From Pelagibacterium luteolum (GTDB lineage: Bacteria > Pseudomonadota > Alphaproteobacteria > Rhizobiales > Devosiaceae): a stretch of DNA of 64,000 nucleotides. Where the stretch lies: positions 5,001-69,000 of the forward strand of contig NZ_FNCS01000001.1 of NCBI RefSeq assembly GCF_900100665.1. Direction: 5' to 3'. Made by a program: the position numbers and the translations under genes. Below, in pieces: positions 30,335-40,134 of the stretch; within the stretch, counting starts at the first letter, position 1; every line of letters starts with the position of its first letter. The notes below the pieces were generated by a model that made no database searches, was not told the origin of the DNA, and saw only the letters and a list, made by a program, of their open reading frames with translations.

Positions 30335-30483
30335 TGGGCGCCCGAGAGGATTTCTCGCGTCGGCACACGCACGGTGACCTCACGTTCCTCGGGCTCGACG
30401 AGAACGCTGAGCGCAAACATCGCCGCATAGCCGAGCGCGACTATGAAGCCGATGGCCACGAGAAGTCGAAAAAGTGTGGGCAT
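30331..30483 (-). CDS. Small single-pass membrane protein upstream of xerD
   Basis: A short gene read directly from the minus strand: ATG at 30483, 50 codons, TGA overlapping the xerD ATG (ATGA), so translation is probably coupled. The protein starts MPTLFRLLVAIGFIVALGY, with one hydrophobic helix (about 5-28), followed by a charged segment EPEEREVTVRVPTREILSG. Function unknown. The overlap, the coding-like composition and the position between the aroK promoter region and xerD support it as a real gene. Confidence 0.7.
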   Translation of the reverse strand: MPTLFRLLVAIGFIVALGYAAMFALSVLVEPEEREVTVRVPTREILSGAQ

Positions 30484-30647
30484 GAGCGGCTCTCTCGGGT
30501 CTTCGGTGTCGGACGGACAGTCTGGCGGCTAATCGTTGCAGTTTGGTTCAGTTTTTCCAGATTTGCAGGCACCGGGCAAGGCCGCGACCTTGACACCGGC
30601 TCTGCCAAAGGCTTGAACCGGTCCGGCGCGAGGACAGGGCGATAACG

Positions 30648-31238
30648 ATGGGGCGCAACGCACCCGACATCAATGACGACATCGACGCGCGCGAGTTGAC
30701 CACTCGCCTTGCCGGACGCCCCGTCGTGCTCGTAGGGATGATGGGCGCGGGCAAAACCACCGTCGGTCGCAGGCTCGCGGGGCGGATGGGCGTTCGCTTC
30801 GTCGACTCCGACGTGGAGATCGAAACCGCTGCCGGGATGTCGATCCCCGACATTTTCGCGTCACACGGCGAAAGTGAATTTCGCGCCGGAGAAGCACGCG
30901 TCATCTCAAGGCTGCTGCGCGACCATCAAGGCATCATCGCCACGGGCGGTGGCGCCTTCATCAACCCCGAAACGCGCGCATCGATCAAAGAGCTGGCGGT
31001 TTCGGTGTGGATCAAGGCCGATTTCGACGTGCTGTTCGCGCGCGTTTCAAAGCGCCCCTCACGACCACTGCTTCAAACGCCAAATCCCCGGGCGACCCTT
31101 CAAGACCTCATCGACAAGCGCTATCCGACCTATGCCCTTGCCGACATCACCATTGCCTCGCGCGACGTTCCCCATGATGTCGTGGTGACCGAAATTCTTG
31201 CCGCACTTTCCCATTATCTAGACGATCAAGGCGCCTGA
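30648..31238 (+). CDS. aroK: Shikimate kinase
   Basis: A 196-residue kinase phosphorylating shikimate at O3 in the chorismate pathway. Walker A is GMMGAGKTTVGR (about 30-41), shikimate-binding DSD follows (FVDSDVEIE), then FRAGEARVI with the substrate Arg and GGGAFINPETR. The 23-residue N-terminal extension is common in alphaproteobacterial forms. It overlaps aroB by one base (TGATG), forming an aroK-aroB operon divergent from the xerD group. Confidence 0.96.
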   Translation: MGRNAPDINDDIDARELTTRLAGRPVVLVGMMGAGKTTVGRRLAGRMGVRFVDSDVEIETAAGMSIPDIFASHGESEFRAGEARVISRLLRDHQGIIATGGGAFINPETRASIKELAVSVWIKADFDVLFARVSKRPSRPLLQTPNPRATLQDLIDKRYPTYALADITIASRDVPHDVVVTEILAALSHYLDDQGA

Positions 31239-32356
31239 TGAGCCTGCAGCCCACTCCCTCGCACACCGTACATGTACCGCTGGGCGATCGTGCCTACGAC
31301 ATCGTGATCGCACCCGACGCGATAGACCAAGCCGGCACGCGCCTCGCTGGTCTTTTTCCTGGTGCGCGCTTTGGAATCGTGACCGACGTTAATGTTGCCG
31401 AGGCGCAGTTACCGCGGCTTGTCGCGTCGCTCGACGCGGCGGGATTGAGCCATGCGGAAATCATTGTACCCGCCGGCGAGAGCACCAAGTCCTGGATGCA
31501 TCTGCAGGATGTTGTCGACGGCATTCTCGGCGCGCGGCTCGAACGCAATGACATCCTGATTGCGCTGGGCGGAGGCGTTATCGGCGATCTCGCGGGCTTT
31601 GCGGCGTCGATCGTCCGCCGCGGCATGGATTTCGTGCAGGTACCGACCTCGCTTCTGGCGCAGGTCGATTCGTCGGTTGGCGGCAAAACGGGCATCAACT
31701 CCGTCCATGGCAAAAATCTTGTAGGTGCGTTTCACCAGCCGCGTCTGGTGCTCGCGGACCTTTCGGCCCTCGATACGCTGCCACCGCGCCAGTTCGCTGC
31801 GGGCTACGCCGAAGTTGTAAAATACGGACTGATCGGTGATCAGAACTTCTTTTTCTGGCTCGAGGCCAACGCGAGCGAAATCGGCGCTGGCGGGCCAGCG
31901 CGCGCTGAGGCCATCGCAAGGGCCTGCGCAGCCAAGGCGCGTGTCGTCGTGGCCGATGAAAAGGAAACGGGCGAACGGGCACTGCTCAATCTAGGGCACA
32001 CATTCGGTCACGCACTGGAAAAAGCCACCGGATATTCGGATCGCCTTTTGCATGGCGAAGGGGTGGCGATCGGCATGGTCCTTGCGCACAAGTTCTCCGC
32101 TCGACTTGGGCTCGCACCATCGCAAGACACCGGCCGGATCGAGGCGCATTTGAAAATTGCCGGCTTGCCCACTACATTGGCTGACATTCCGGGCGAATTG
32201 CCTCCCACACCTGTGCTCATGGACGCCATCGCGCAAGACAAGAAAGTCTCGCGCGGTGCACTGACGTTCATCCTCACGCGTGGCATCGGCGGCGCCTTCA
32301 TCGAAAAAAATGTCGACCCCACCGCCGTCAGCGGCTTTCTCGAGGATATGCGCTAA
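31238..32356 (+). CDS. aroB: 3-dehydroquinate synthase
   Basis: A 372-residue NAD- and zinc-dependent enzyme converting DAHP to 3-dehydroquinate, the second step of the shikimate pathway. GGGVIGDLAGFAAS, the QVPTSLLAQVDSSVGGKTGIN segment, the YAEVVKYGLIGD helix, and metal-ligand LNLGHTFGHALE are all in place. It shares one base with aroK upstream and one with the CorC-type gene downstream, so the three are likely co-translated. Confidence 0.97.
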   Translation: MSLQPTPSHTVHVPLGDRAYDIVIAPDAIDQAGTRLAGLFPGARFGIVTDVNVAEAQLPRLVASLDAAGLSHAEIIVPAGESTKSWMHLQDVVDGILGARLERNDILIALGGGVIGDLAGFAASIVRRGMDFVQVPTSLLAQVDSSVGGKTGINSVHGKNLVGAFHQPRLVLADLSALDTLPPRQFAAGYAEVVKYGLIGDQNFFFWLEANASEIGAGGPARAEAIARACAAKARVVVADEKETGERALLNLGHTFGHALEKATGYSDRLLHGEGVAIGMVLAHKFSARLGLAPSQDTGRIEAHLKIAGLPTTLADIPGELPPTPVLMDAIAQDKKVSRGALTFILTRGIGGAFIEKNVDPTAVSGFLEDMR

Positions 32357-33636
32357 TGGATGCTTCGCTCTGGCTATCGCTGTTTTCGATCATCGCCCTT
32401 CTGGCCATGAGTTTTTTCTTCTCAGGCTCTGAAACGGCCCTGACGGCGGCATCGCGTGCCAGGATGCATCAGCTCGCCAAGAACGGCGACAAGCGGGCGA
32501 CACTGGTCGAAAAGCTGACGGTGGAAAAGGAGCGTCTGATCGGCTCGCTGCTCCTGGGCAACAACATCGTCAACATCCTGGCCTCGACGCTGGCGGCTTC
32601 GGTCCTGATCCAGATATTTGGCGAGGCAGGCATCGCCTATGCGACCCTGGTCATGACCGCAGCGGTCGTGATCTTTTCCGAGGTGCTGCCCAAGACCCTC
32701 GCACTGATCCGGCCCGATGCGTTTGCCCTGGTGGTCGCGCCTGTCATCCGGGTAATCGTTCTGGTGTTTTCTCCGGTCACCATCGCCGTGCAGTGGATCG
32801 TCAATTCGATACTGCGGGCTTTCGGCCTGGACGCCAGCCGCGCCTCGTCGATCTCGGGCCATGAGGAATTGCGCGGCACAGTGGACTTCCTCCATTCCGA
32901 GGGCGAGGTGGTCAAGCACGACCGCGACATGCTGGGCGGTATTCTCGATCTGCGCGAGCTCGAAGTGTCCGACGTGATGGTGCATCGCACCAGAATGCTG
33001 GCGCTTGATTCCGATATGCCCGCCAACGAGTTGATCGCCGCTATACTGGACAGCCCCTTTACCCGTGTTCCGCTTTACAAGGATAAGCAGGATAACATTA
33101 TCGGGGTCGTCCACGCCAAGGACCTGCTGCGCGCCATCCAGCGGGCCGATGGGGATTTCACCAAGGTCAACCCCGCCAAGATCGCGTTCAAACCTTGGTT
33201 TGTTCCCGACACGACATCGGCGCAGGCGCAGCTTAATGCGTTCCTGAAACGCAAGCTCCATTTCGCGCTGGTGGTCGATGAATACGGCGAAGTTCAGGGG
33301 CTCATCACGCTCGAAGACATTCTCGAAGAGATCGTCGGTGACATTTCAGACGAGCACGACGCCGTGATCGATGGAGTGCGCAAGCAGGCAGACGGGTCCT
33401 ACATCATCGATGGGCAGTTGCCGATCCGCGACCTCAACCGCGCCCTCGACTGGCACCTGCCGGACGAAGAAGCGACGACGATCGCCGGTCTGGTCATCCA
33501 TGAAGCCAAGTTGATCCCCGAGCCTGGACAGCAATTCACGTTCCACAAACTGCGATTTAAAGTCCTGCGCCGGGCTCATAACCGTATCACCCAGTTGCGG
33601 GTGGCGCCGGTGGAAACCGCTACGACGAAGGCTTGA
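32356..33636 (+). CDS. CNNM/HlyC-CorC family membrane protein with CBS domains
   Basis: A 426-residue protein: a four-helix CNNM (DUF21) membrane domain (1-165, with FFFSGSETALTAASRARM), two CBS domains (about 200-320, including VMVHRTRM and VVDEYGEVQGLITLEDILEEIVG), and a CorC_HlyC domain at the C-terminus. The family exports or regulates Mg2+/Co2+; older annotations as hemolysin are not supported by mechanism. It starts on the last base of the aroB stop, the usual alphaproteobacterial aroK-aroB-CorC order, and overlaps bolA tail-to-tail by 17 bases. Confidence 0.92.
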   Translation: MDASLWLSLFSIIALLAMSFFFSGSETALTAASRARMHQLAKNGDKRATLVEKLTVEKERLIGSLLLGNNIVNILASTLAASVLIQIFGEAGIAYATLVMTAAVVIFSEVLPKTLALIRPDAFALVVAPVIRVIVLVFSPVTIAVQWIVNSILRAFGLDASRASSISGHEELRGTVDFLHSEGEVVKHDRDMLGGILDLRELEVSDVMVHRTRMLALDSDMPANELIAAILDSPFTRVPLYKDKQDNIIGVVHAKDLLRAIQRADGDFTKVNPAKIAFKPWFVPDTTSAQAQLNAFLKRKLHFALVVDEYGEVQGLITLEDILEEIVGDISDEHDAVIDGVRKQADGSYIIDGQLPIRDLNRALDWHLPDEEATTIAGLVIHEAKLIPEPGQQFTFHKLRFKVLRRAHNRITQLRVAPVETATTKA

Positions 33637-33883
33637 CCTCGATCGCCAAGGCGTGAAGGCCGGCGTCGAACTGTTTGGCGAGCGCGGCGTTTATCGCGCG
33701 GTGCTGCGCGACGCGGTTCATGCCGTCGAGCGCCGGACTGGCAATCTTGACGCGGAAATGGGTATTGCCCCCTTCCCGCCATCCTGCATGGCCATGGTGG
33801 CGTTCCGAGTCGTCGATCACCTCAAGCGCCGTCGGCGCGAAATTTTCGATGAGAGTGGCTTCGATCTGGTCGCGGACGCTCAT
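33620..33883 (-). CDS. BolA family protein
   Basis: An 87-residue BolA-like protein: IEATLIENFAPTALEVIDDSERHHGHAG at the N-terminus, and a FRVKIASPAL...QHRAINAAL helix with the conserved His near the C-terminal part. BolA proteins pair with monothiol glutaredoxins and coordinate a 2Fe-2S cluster through such histidines. No monothiol glutaredoxin gene is in the window. It is convergent with the CorC-type gene. Confidence 0.9.
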   Translation of the reverse strand: MSVRDQIEATLIENFAPTALEVIDDSERHHGHAGWREGGNTHFRVKIASPALDGMNRVAQHRAINAALAKQFDAGLHALAIEVKPSS

Positions 33884-34007
33884 GTGTCAACTGCCCCTGC
33901 TGGCGAAAACTTTGATTTTGTACCGGCAAGCCGGCGCAAAACGGTATAGGATCGCGGGTCCCAGATTCCAAGGCCCTGCATGGCCAAGGCCTTAAACGTA
34001 GAGTTCG

Positions 34008-34667
34008 ATGACTATAAACAGCAAATCCAAAATCTTCGATTCGGTTCGCATCAAGCCGCGACGCGGCACGGCGGAGGCCGAGGCCGAAATGCGCCCAGGC
34101 TGCGACTGGGAGGGGTGCGACAAGCCGGGTATTTATAAGGCACCGAAAGGCGCGCGCTCGGCTGGTGAGTTTCACAATTTCTGCCTCGAGCACGTCCGGC
34201 ATTACAACAAGGCGTTCAACTATTTCGATGGCATGAACGACGAGGAAATCGCCGATCACGCCAACAAGATGAACGCGCCGGGCTCCAAAGAGACCTGGGC
34301 CTATGGCTCGAACCGGTTCGGCAAATCCAATCCCGAGCCGAAAAAGTTCAAGTCTCGCGACCACACGGGGCGTCAGTTCCATGACACCAACCATATGTTT
34401 GCGCGGCTGCGGTCGCGGGCGCGGCAGGATGCCGGCACTAAGGGCGAAGCGCCGGAACGCGCCATCACCCTGACCGGCCAGGACCGCGCTGCGTTCGAGG
34501 TTTTGGGGCTGGAGGGCCGCAAGGCGTCGCCCGAAATCAAGTCCGCTTACAAGGCACTGGTCAAGCTGCACCACCCCGACGCCAATGGCGGAGACAAGAG
34601 TTCGGAAGACCGGCTGCGCAACATCATTTCGTCCTACAACCACCTCAAGCAGCGCGGCTTTGTCTAG
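34008..34667 (+). CDS. J-domain molecular chaperone with N-terminal cysteine module
   Basis: A 219-residue protein whose C-terminus (about 160-219) is a J domain: AFEVLGLEGRKASPEIKSAYK, the HPD tripeptide in LHHPDANGG, and a final helix RLRNIISSYNHLK. The J domain stimulates DnaK-type ATPases. The N-terminal 90 residues hold CDWEGCDKPG and a later FCLEHVRHYN, a small putative zinc site. This C-terminal-J layout is common in Hyphomicrobiales just upstream of cobS, but its client is unknown. Confidence 0.87.
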   Translation: MTINSKSKIFDSVRIKPRRGTAEAEAEMRPGCDWEGCDKPGIYKAPKGARSAGEFHNFCLEHVRHYNKAFNYFDGMNDEEIADHANKMNAPGSKETWAYGSNRFGKSNPEPKKFKSRDHTGRQFHDTNHMFARLRSRARQDAGTKGEAPERAITLTGQDRAAFEVLGLEGRKASPEIKSAYKALVKLHHPDANGGDKSSEDRLRNIISSYNHLKQRGFV

Positions 34668-34842
34668 TAAGTCACCTCTCAACAACGCTGACTAATGAAC
34701 TGCTCGCGCTTGCGACACCCCACGCTCTAGGTTTATGGCAGTTGTGTTGCTATAAGCGCTTCGAAATTTCCCTTCAGACGCGACGATGACGCGCCTTACG
34801 CATCGGTCGGCCTTCGCCGATGCCGCTTGAGACGAGGCAAAG

Positions 34843-35823
34843 ATGACTGAATATTCCAATCTGCCCGACACCGACTACAACGTCCGCGACCTGTTCGGGA
34901 TCGACAGCGACATGGTGGTCAAGGGCTACGGCACCCGCACGGACCATGTGCCCGAGATCGACCCAGACTATCTCTTCGACCGCAACACGACACTCGCGAT
35001 CCTTGCAGGCTTTGCCTTCAACCGCCGCGTCATGGTGCAGGGCTATCACGGTACGGGTAAGTCGACACACATCGAGCAGGTCGCAGCGCGACTGAACTGG
35101 CCGCTGGTGCGCGTCAATCTCGACAGCCATGTCTCGCGGATCGACCTCGTGGGCAAGGACGCCATCGTCCTGCGCGAAGGCAAGCAGGTCACCGAATTCC
35201 GCGACGGCATTTTGCCCTGGGCTGTGCAGAATAATGTGGCGCTGGTATTTGACGAGTACGACGCCGGTCGTCCCGACGTGATGTTCGTTATCCAGCGCGT
35301 GCTGGAGGTTTCGGGCCGCCTGACCCTCCTCGACCAGAACCGCGTCATCCGCCCGCACCCCGCTTTCCGGCTGTTTTCGACGACCAACACGATCGGCCTG
35401 GGCGATACATCCGGGCTCTATCACGGCACCCAGCAGATCAACCAGGGCCAGATGGACCGCTGGTCGATTGTCGTGACGCTGAATTATCTGGCGCACGAAA
35501 AGGAAGTCGGGATCGTCCTGGCCAAGGCCAAGACCTACAATCAGGACGATGAGGGCCGCAAGCTCGTATCCAACATGGTCCGCGTCGCCGATCTCACGCG
35601 CTCTGCCTTCATCAACGGCGATCTGTCGACAGTGATGAGCCCACGTGCCGTGATCACCTGGGCGGAAAACGCCGAGATTTTCGGCGATATCGGCTTTGCC
35701 TTCCGGTTGACCTTCCTCAACAAGTGCGACGAACTCGAACGCCCGGTGGTTGCCGAGTTCTACCAGCGCGTGTTCGGTGTCGATCTGCCCGAAAGCGCGG
35801 CCAACCTTGCGATCTCGGCATAG
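34843..35823 (+). CDS. cobS: Cobaltochelatase subunit CobS
   Basis: A 326-residue AAA+ ATPase of the aerobic cobaltochelatase. Walker A is [10 protein letters not shown] (about 67-76), Walker [12 protein letters not shown], with [16 protein letters not shown] as the sensor region. CobS and CobT form a chaperone-like ring that drives cobalt insertion into hydrogenobyrinic acid a,c-diamide by CobN. GAGGCAAAG precedes the ATG. cobN is not in the window. No cobalamin riboswitch was seen in 34668-34842. Confidence 0.96.
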   Translation: MTEYSNLPDTDYNVRDLFGIDSDMVVKGYGTRTDHVPEIDPDYLFDRNTTLAILAGFAFNRRVMVQGYHGTGKSTHIEQVAARLNWPLVRVNLDSHVSRIDLVGKDAIVLREGKQVTEFRDGILPWAVQNNVALVFDEYDAGRPDVMFVIQRVLEVSGRLTLLDQNRVIRPHPAFRLFSTTNTIGLGDTSGLYHGTQQINQGQMDRWSIVVTLNYLAHEKEVGIVLAKAKTYNQDDEGRKLVSNMVRVADLTRSAFINGDLSTVMSPRAVITWAENAEIFGDIGFAFRLTFLNKCDELERPVVAEFYQRVFGVDLPESAANLAISA

Positions 35824-35872
35824 TACTTTGTGAGGGCAGAGCGCTGCCCTCGCCTCCATTGTCACGACCAGA

Positions 35873-37768
35873 ATGACCTCGCCCATGGCCCAGCCCCCGC
35901 GCTCCAAAGCCAACAAGCCCGACCCCACCGGCCCCTTCAAGGCCGCGATGGGCGCGACGGTGCGCACGATCGCGGGCAAGACCGACCTTGAAGTGAGCTT
36001 CACCGCCGACCGACCGATCTTGACCAGCGATAAGGCACGCCTCGCAGCGCTTCCACGCTTGCCGACCACGCGAGACATTGCGATTGCGCGCGGTCAGGGC
36101 GATGCCATGGCCATGCGCATGGCGAGCCACGACGCCGATACGCATCGCAAAATGGCCCCCAAGGACCCGGACGCGAAGGCGGCATTTGACGCGCTCGAGC
36201 AGGCGCGCGTCGAATCGCTCGGCTGCGTGCGCATGGCGGGCATGGGCGGCAATATCGCGGAAATGATCGAGGATCGATTGTTCCGCGCCAATTATGCCAA
36301 TGTGACAGATATCGCTGATGCTCCGCTGGCCGAGGCATTGGGCTTGATGATGCGGGAAAAAGTGACCGGCATTCCCGTGCCGCCTTCCGGAACGCCACTG
36401 GTTGACCTCTGGCGCGAAAAGATCGAAGCCAAATTGGGGTCGTCTCTGCAAGAGCTTTCCCAGCACCTCGACAATCAGACCGAATTCTCCCGTCGCGCGC
36501 GCTCGATCCTGCGCGACCTCGAACTCATGGCCGAAACCGATCTCGACGATTTCGATCCCGACCAATCCGATTCTTCAGACCAGGACGCGCAGAACAATCA
36601 GGCGACCAATGGCGACGAAGAAGAGCGCGATGGGGATGCCGACAATGCCGAGATGGAGGGCACGGACGAAGCGCCCGGCGAGCATGAAGAAACCGGCGAT
36701 GTCGAAGGCATGGAGGCCGATACAGCCGACACCGACGAGGACGCCCAGACCGAAGCGGGTGAAGATTCGCCTGCGCCACCGCCGCAGGGCGATGCCCAGC
36801 AGCGTCTGTCCAACCAGCCGACTTATAAGATTTTTACCGACAAGTTCGACGAGATCGTCTCGGCGGCGGACCTGTGCCCACCTGAAGAACTCGACCAGCT
36901 TCGTCACCTTCTCGACAAGCAGCTAGAGCATCTGGCCGGCGCCGTAGCGCGACTCGCCAACAAGCTCCAGCGTCGCCTTATGGCGCAGCAGAACCGCGGC
37001 TGGGATTTCGATCTCGAGGAAGGCGTTCTCGACACCGCCCGCCTGACCCGCGTCGTAACCGATCCGCTCCAAGCCCTGTCCTTCAAGGCTGAGCGCGATA
37101 CCGAATTTCGCGACACCTGCGTCACCTTGTTGATCGACAATTCGGGTTCGATGCGCGGTCGCCCCATTACCATTGCGGCGATCTGCGGCGATATTCTTGC
37201 GCGCACGCTGGAGCGTTGTGGGGTCAAGGTCGAAATCCTGGGCTTTACGACCCGCGCCTGGAAGGGCGGCAAGTCGCGTGAAGCGTGGCTCGACGCTGGC
37301 CGCCCATCCAATCCGGGTCGCGTCAACGATATCCGTCACATTATCTACAAAGGCGCCGACGAACCCTGGCGACATGCCAAGCGGAATCTCGGGCTTATGA
37401 TGCGCGAGGGCTTGCTCAAGGAAAATATCGACGGCGAAGCCTTGCAGTGGGCTCACAAGCGCATCGTGAACCGCCCCGAGAACCGCCGCATCCTGATGGT
37501 GATTTCGGACGGGGCCCCGGTGGACGACTCCACGCAATCGGTCAATCCCGGCAATTATCTCGAGGCCCATCTGCGTGCCGTGATCGAGGAAATCGAAACG
37601 CGCTCGCCCGTTCAACTCGTTGCGATCGGGATCGGCCATGACGTGACGCGCTATTATCGCCGCGCGGTGACCATTCTGGATGCCGACGAATTGGCCGGCG
37701 CGATGACCGACAATCTGGCATCGCTGTTTGATGAAGAACTCCCCGGCGTTGCCCGGAGGCAGCGCTGA
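35873..37768 (+). CDS. cobT: Cobaltochelatase subunit CobT
   Basis: A 631-residue partner of CobS. The N-terminal CobT region (30-220) is followed by a long acidic spacer (about 225-310, runs such as [14 protein letters not shown] and repeated EE/DT units) and a C-terminal VWA domain with the MIDAS motif [11 protein letters not shown] and a later [10 protein letters not shown] and [12 protein letters not shown]. The MIDAS metal links it to the CobS ATPase. The start could be 35873 or the ATG at 35885; neither has a strong ribosome site. Confidence 0.95.
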   Translation: MTSPMAQPPRSKANKPDPTGPFKAAMGATVRTIAGKTDLEVSFTADRPILTSDKARLAALPRLPTTRDIAIARGQGDAMAMRMASHDADTHRKMAPKDPDAKAAFDALEQARVESLGCVRMAGMGGNIAEMIEDRLFRANYANVTDIADAPLAEALGLMMREKVTGIPVPPSGTPLVDLWREKIEAKLGSSLQELSQHLDNQTEFSRRARSILRDLELMAETDLDDFDPDQSDSSDQDAQNNQATNGDEEERDGDADNAEMEGTDEAPGEHEETGDVEGMEADTADTDEDAQTEAGEDSPAPPPQGDAQQRLSNQPTYKIFTDKFDEIVSAADLCPPEELDQLRHLLDKQLEHLAGAVARLANKLQRRLMAQQNRGWDFDLEEGVLDTARLTRVVTDPLQALSFKAERDTEFRDTCVTLLIDNSGSMRGRPITIAAICGDILARTLERCGVKVEILGFTTRAWKGGKSREAWLDAGRPSNPGRVNDIRHIIYKGADEPWRHAKRNLGLMMREGLLKENIDGEALQWAHKRIVNRPENRRILMVISDGAPVDDSTQSVNPGNYLEAHLRAVIEEIETRSPVQLVAIGIGHDVTRYYRRAVTILDADELAGAMTDNLASLFDEELPGVARRQR

Positions 37769-37797
37769 GACGGGAGGCTCTCGCGATATGCGCCGGC

Positions 37798-38781
37798 TTG
37801 CTCGCGGCGGCGATGGCTCTCTTGGGACCCATTCCAGCGAGCTGGGCACAATCGGCGGAAACCGTTGCTGTTTCGACAAGCCCGGTCACGCGCTTCAAGG
37901 GCGCTGAGATCGGCCAGATCGCTGATCGTCTGGTGTTTCGTGGTGGCATTCAACTGAGCGGCGATCATCCCGATTTTGGCGGGCTCTCGGGCCTCGCCTT
38001 TCTCGATGACAAACGATTCGTGATGGTCACCGACGAGGGCCGCTTTGTCTCGGGCTCGCTCGAACTGGAAAATGGCGCCCCATCTGCTCTTTCCGAGGTC
38101 GAAATCGATGTGATCCGCAATTCGGCGGGAGCGCCTCTTCCCCGAAAATTTGCCCAGGATTCCGAGGCGGTCGAGGTCGTGATCCGCGATGGCGCACCCA
38201 TAGCGGTGCGGGTCGGTTTCGAGCATCTCACCCGTGTCGCCGATTTCGACATGGTCGATGGCCGACCGGGCGGCGCAGCGCGTGAAATCGCCATTCCAAA
38301 CTGGCTGACGGAGCAGCGAACGAACGACTCGATCGAGTCGGTCTGCATTGCGCCGCCGACGTCTCCCATTGCGGGCTCGACATTGATCATAACGGAAGGG
38401 CACTCGATTGTACCCGGCTCTTGGGCGGCAACGCTTCTGGGTGAGCGCGATCGGGGCGATCTCAGCCTTGCGCAGGAAGGCTGGGTCAACCCGACCGATT
38501 GCGCGTTCCTGCCCGATGGAGACCTTCTGGTGCTAGAGCGCTCGTTCGCCTTTCTAACCTTCACCGTCCAGATCCGGCGCATTCAGGCCGAGGACGTTCG
38601 TCCGGGCGCCATCATGAATGGCGAGGTTTTGCTGCGGCACGCCGGCGGAGAGGTCGACAATTTCGAGGGTCTCGGGGTGCGCGTGCTGCCCAATGGAGAG
38701 ACGCGCATCACCATCGTCTCGGACAATAATTTTCTTGGCATTCAGCGCAGCCTGCTGCTCGACTTTACCTTGCCGAACTGA
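37798..38781 (+). CDS. Exported esterase-like activity of phytase family protein
   Basis: About 328 residues of a secreted protein of the phytase-like esterase family (PF13449): GGLSGLAFLDDKRFVMVTDEGRF, DSEAVEVV and VDNFEGLGV are typical of its beta-propeller-like fold. The start is unusual. In frame there is no ATG or GTG before the hydrophobic core; TTG 37798 is listed. Coding-like sequence ([16 protein letters not shown]) extends back to CTG 37765, which overlaps the cobT stop and has GGAGG six bases before it, and this would give a better signal peptide. ATG 37788 is in another frame. Confidence 0.8.
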   Translation: MLAAAMALLGPIPASWAQSAETVAVSTSPVTRFKGAEIGQIADRLVFRGGIQLSGDHPDFGGLSGLAFLDDKRFVMVTDEGRFVSGSLELENGAPSALSEVEIDVIRNSAGAPLPRKFAQDSEAVEVVIRDGAPIAVRVGFEHLTRVADFDMVDGRPGGAAREIAIPNWLTEQRTNDSIESVCIAPPTSPIAGSTLIITEGHSIVPGSWAATLLGERDRGDLSLAQEGWVNPTDCAFLPDGDLLVLERSFAFLTFTVQIRRIQAEDVRPGAIMNGEVLLRHAGGEVDNFEGLGVRVLPNGETRITIVSDNNFLGIQRSLLLDFTLPN

Positions 38782-38810
38782 CTGTGTCCGAACGGCGTGA
38801 GCCGGGAATC

Positions 38811-38846
38811 AAAAAGAGCCGCCCTGGGGCGAGGGCGGCTCTTTTC
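38811..38846. terminator. Bidirectional intrinsic terminator
   Basis: GAGCCGCCCT pairs with AGGGCGGCTC around a six-base loop, with A5 on the left and T4 on the right. It lies between the convergent phytase-like gene and the small membrane-protein gene and can serve both. Confidence 0.85.
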
Positions 38847-38849
38847 CAG

Positions 38850-39110
38850 TCAAAAGATGCGGTCGAGGATTGATGGCCCCGGGAGTTCGTCAAGCAGCCA
38901 GATGGCGGCAATTGCGATCAAGACCCAGACTCCAATTTTCATCCATTTCCCTGCATCGTCCTGACTGGCCGGCGCCTCTCGAGCGGCGAAGGGCGCCGGA
39001 GGGGTGGCGTGGGCTGCGCCACCCGATTGTAATGTCGTTTCGATCCGGTTCAGCCTGCCCAGGATTTCGGCTTGAGCCGCTTCGATGCGATCGAGCTTTT
39101 GATCGCTCAT
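38850..39110 (-). CDS. Small C-terminally anchored membrane protein
   Basis: An 86-residue protein, unrecognised. Residues 1-30 look like a coiled coil (LDRIEAAQAEILGRLNRIETTL), followed by a Pro/Ala-rich linker and a hydrophobic helix (about 57-74, WMKIGVWVLIAIAAIWLLD) near the C-terminus. Its ATG overlaps the stop of the upstream PepSY-type gene (TGATG), so the two are probably one operon and may cooperate at the membrane. Confidence 0.75.
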   Translation of the reverse strand: MSDQKLDRIEAAQAEILGRLNRIETTLQSGGAAHATPPAPFAAREAPASQDDAGKWMKIGVWVLIAIAAIWLLDELPGPSILDRIF

Positions 39111-40033
39111 CAGCGCACCAGGGTTTCGCGATAGACCTGTCCTTCGAAATCGACATGCAAGCGAACCTCCGACCCTTCGGGACTGGTCGCGATCATTTCG
39201 ATGTGGCGTGGCTTGCGTTCGGATGAGGTCACGGCATAGCCGGCGGCCTCGACTTGGGCTGTCACTGCGTCGATGTCGACATCAGAAGGCGTGGGCCGAT
39301 CGGTCTGTACGGCGACCGAGCCGGTCCGCTGGTCGAAACCGATCTCGATCTCGATCTTGCGCCCGCTCGCGTCGTAGCCCTCGATTTCGTAGTGGCGGTC
39401 ATCGATATCGAAGTCGATGAGATCGACGATACCGCGATCGCTGATGGCGGTCTGAAGCGTCTCGGGGAGAAGCGTAGCCAGGTTCACATTGGTCGAAGGC
39501 CGATCGTCATCAACGTCGATTTCATGGATAGCGCCATCGAGATTGAGTTCGATGTCGACCGAACGTCCATCGGTGTCCACCACATCGAAGGCATAACGCC
39601 CATCATCACGCTCATCGAAGCGGATTTCAGTGAAAAGGCCCAGACCGTCGAGGTATGCTGTTGCTTCCTCCACCGTCATTTCGGCACCAGGAGCCGCCAT
39701 CGTCGGGACATCAGCTGCCGCAGCCGCGGCACTCAGAATCACAGTGCCGTCGGCCAGTGTGATCGAATGCGCAACAAAGCCATCAGCAGTTTCTTCACCG
39801 GTGACAACCACCCGATCGCCGCTTTCGAGAGCTGCAGCATCATATGGGCTCGCTGGATCGACAAGCACGCGCCCGTTCTCATCTTCAAGAATGAAGCGTG
39901 TGCCAAACACATCACTGACTTCACCTTCAAGGACAGTTCCCGATACCGACCCCATCGGGGTCTGGGCGAGGGCATAGCCAGTCGGAACCAGCGCGAGAGC
40001 GGCAAGGGCAAGAACGTTGCGGGACAGTTTCAT
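39110..40033 (-). CDS. Exported PepSY-type protein
   Basis: A 307-residue periplasmic protein. The signal peptide is residues 1-24 (MKLSRNVLALAALALV, cut after ALA). A small OB-like domain (residues 30-90, GTVLEGEVSDVFGTRFILED) is followed by PepSY-like repeats: YLDGLGLFTEIRFDERDDGRY, FDIDDRHYEIEGYDASGRKIEIEI and a third at the end. PepSY modules often modulate proteases or sensor kinases. ATG 40033 has AAGGAGA upstream; ten upstream codons are excluded. It is divergent from a PepSY/two-component operon, a context suggesting regulation by or of that system. Confidence 0.82.
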   Translation of the reverse strand: MKLSRNVLALAALALVPTGYALAQTPMGSVSGTVLEGEVSDVFGTRFILEDENGRVLVDPASPYDAAALESGDRVVVTGEETADGFVAHSITLADGTVILSAAAAAADVPTMAAPGAEMTVEEATAYLDGLGLFTEIRFDERDDGRYAFDVVDTDGRSVDIELNLDGAIHEIDVDDDRPSTNVNLATLLPETLQTAISDRGIVDLIDFDIDDRHYEIEGYDASGRKIEIEIGFDQRTGSVAVQTDRPTPSDVDIDAVTAQVEAAGYAVTSSERKPRHIEMIATSPEGSEVRLHVDFEGQVYRETLVR

Positions 40034-40134
40034 TTCAGTCTCCTTTTGTGTTGCGTTGACCATCTTCTAGCGCATGCCGCTTGAACCCATGCGAAACAGA
40101 GCGGTTCAACAATCGCGTGTTAGAGCAGTTGGCC

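Noticed and set aside
34668-34842. Possible cobalamin riboswitch before cobS
   Set aside because: The B12-box pattern is not present, and cobST are often not riboswitch-controlled.
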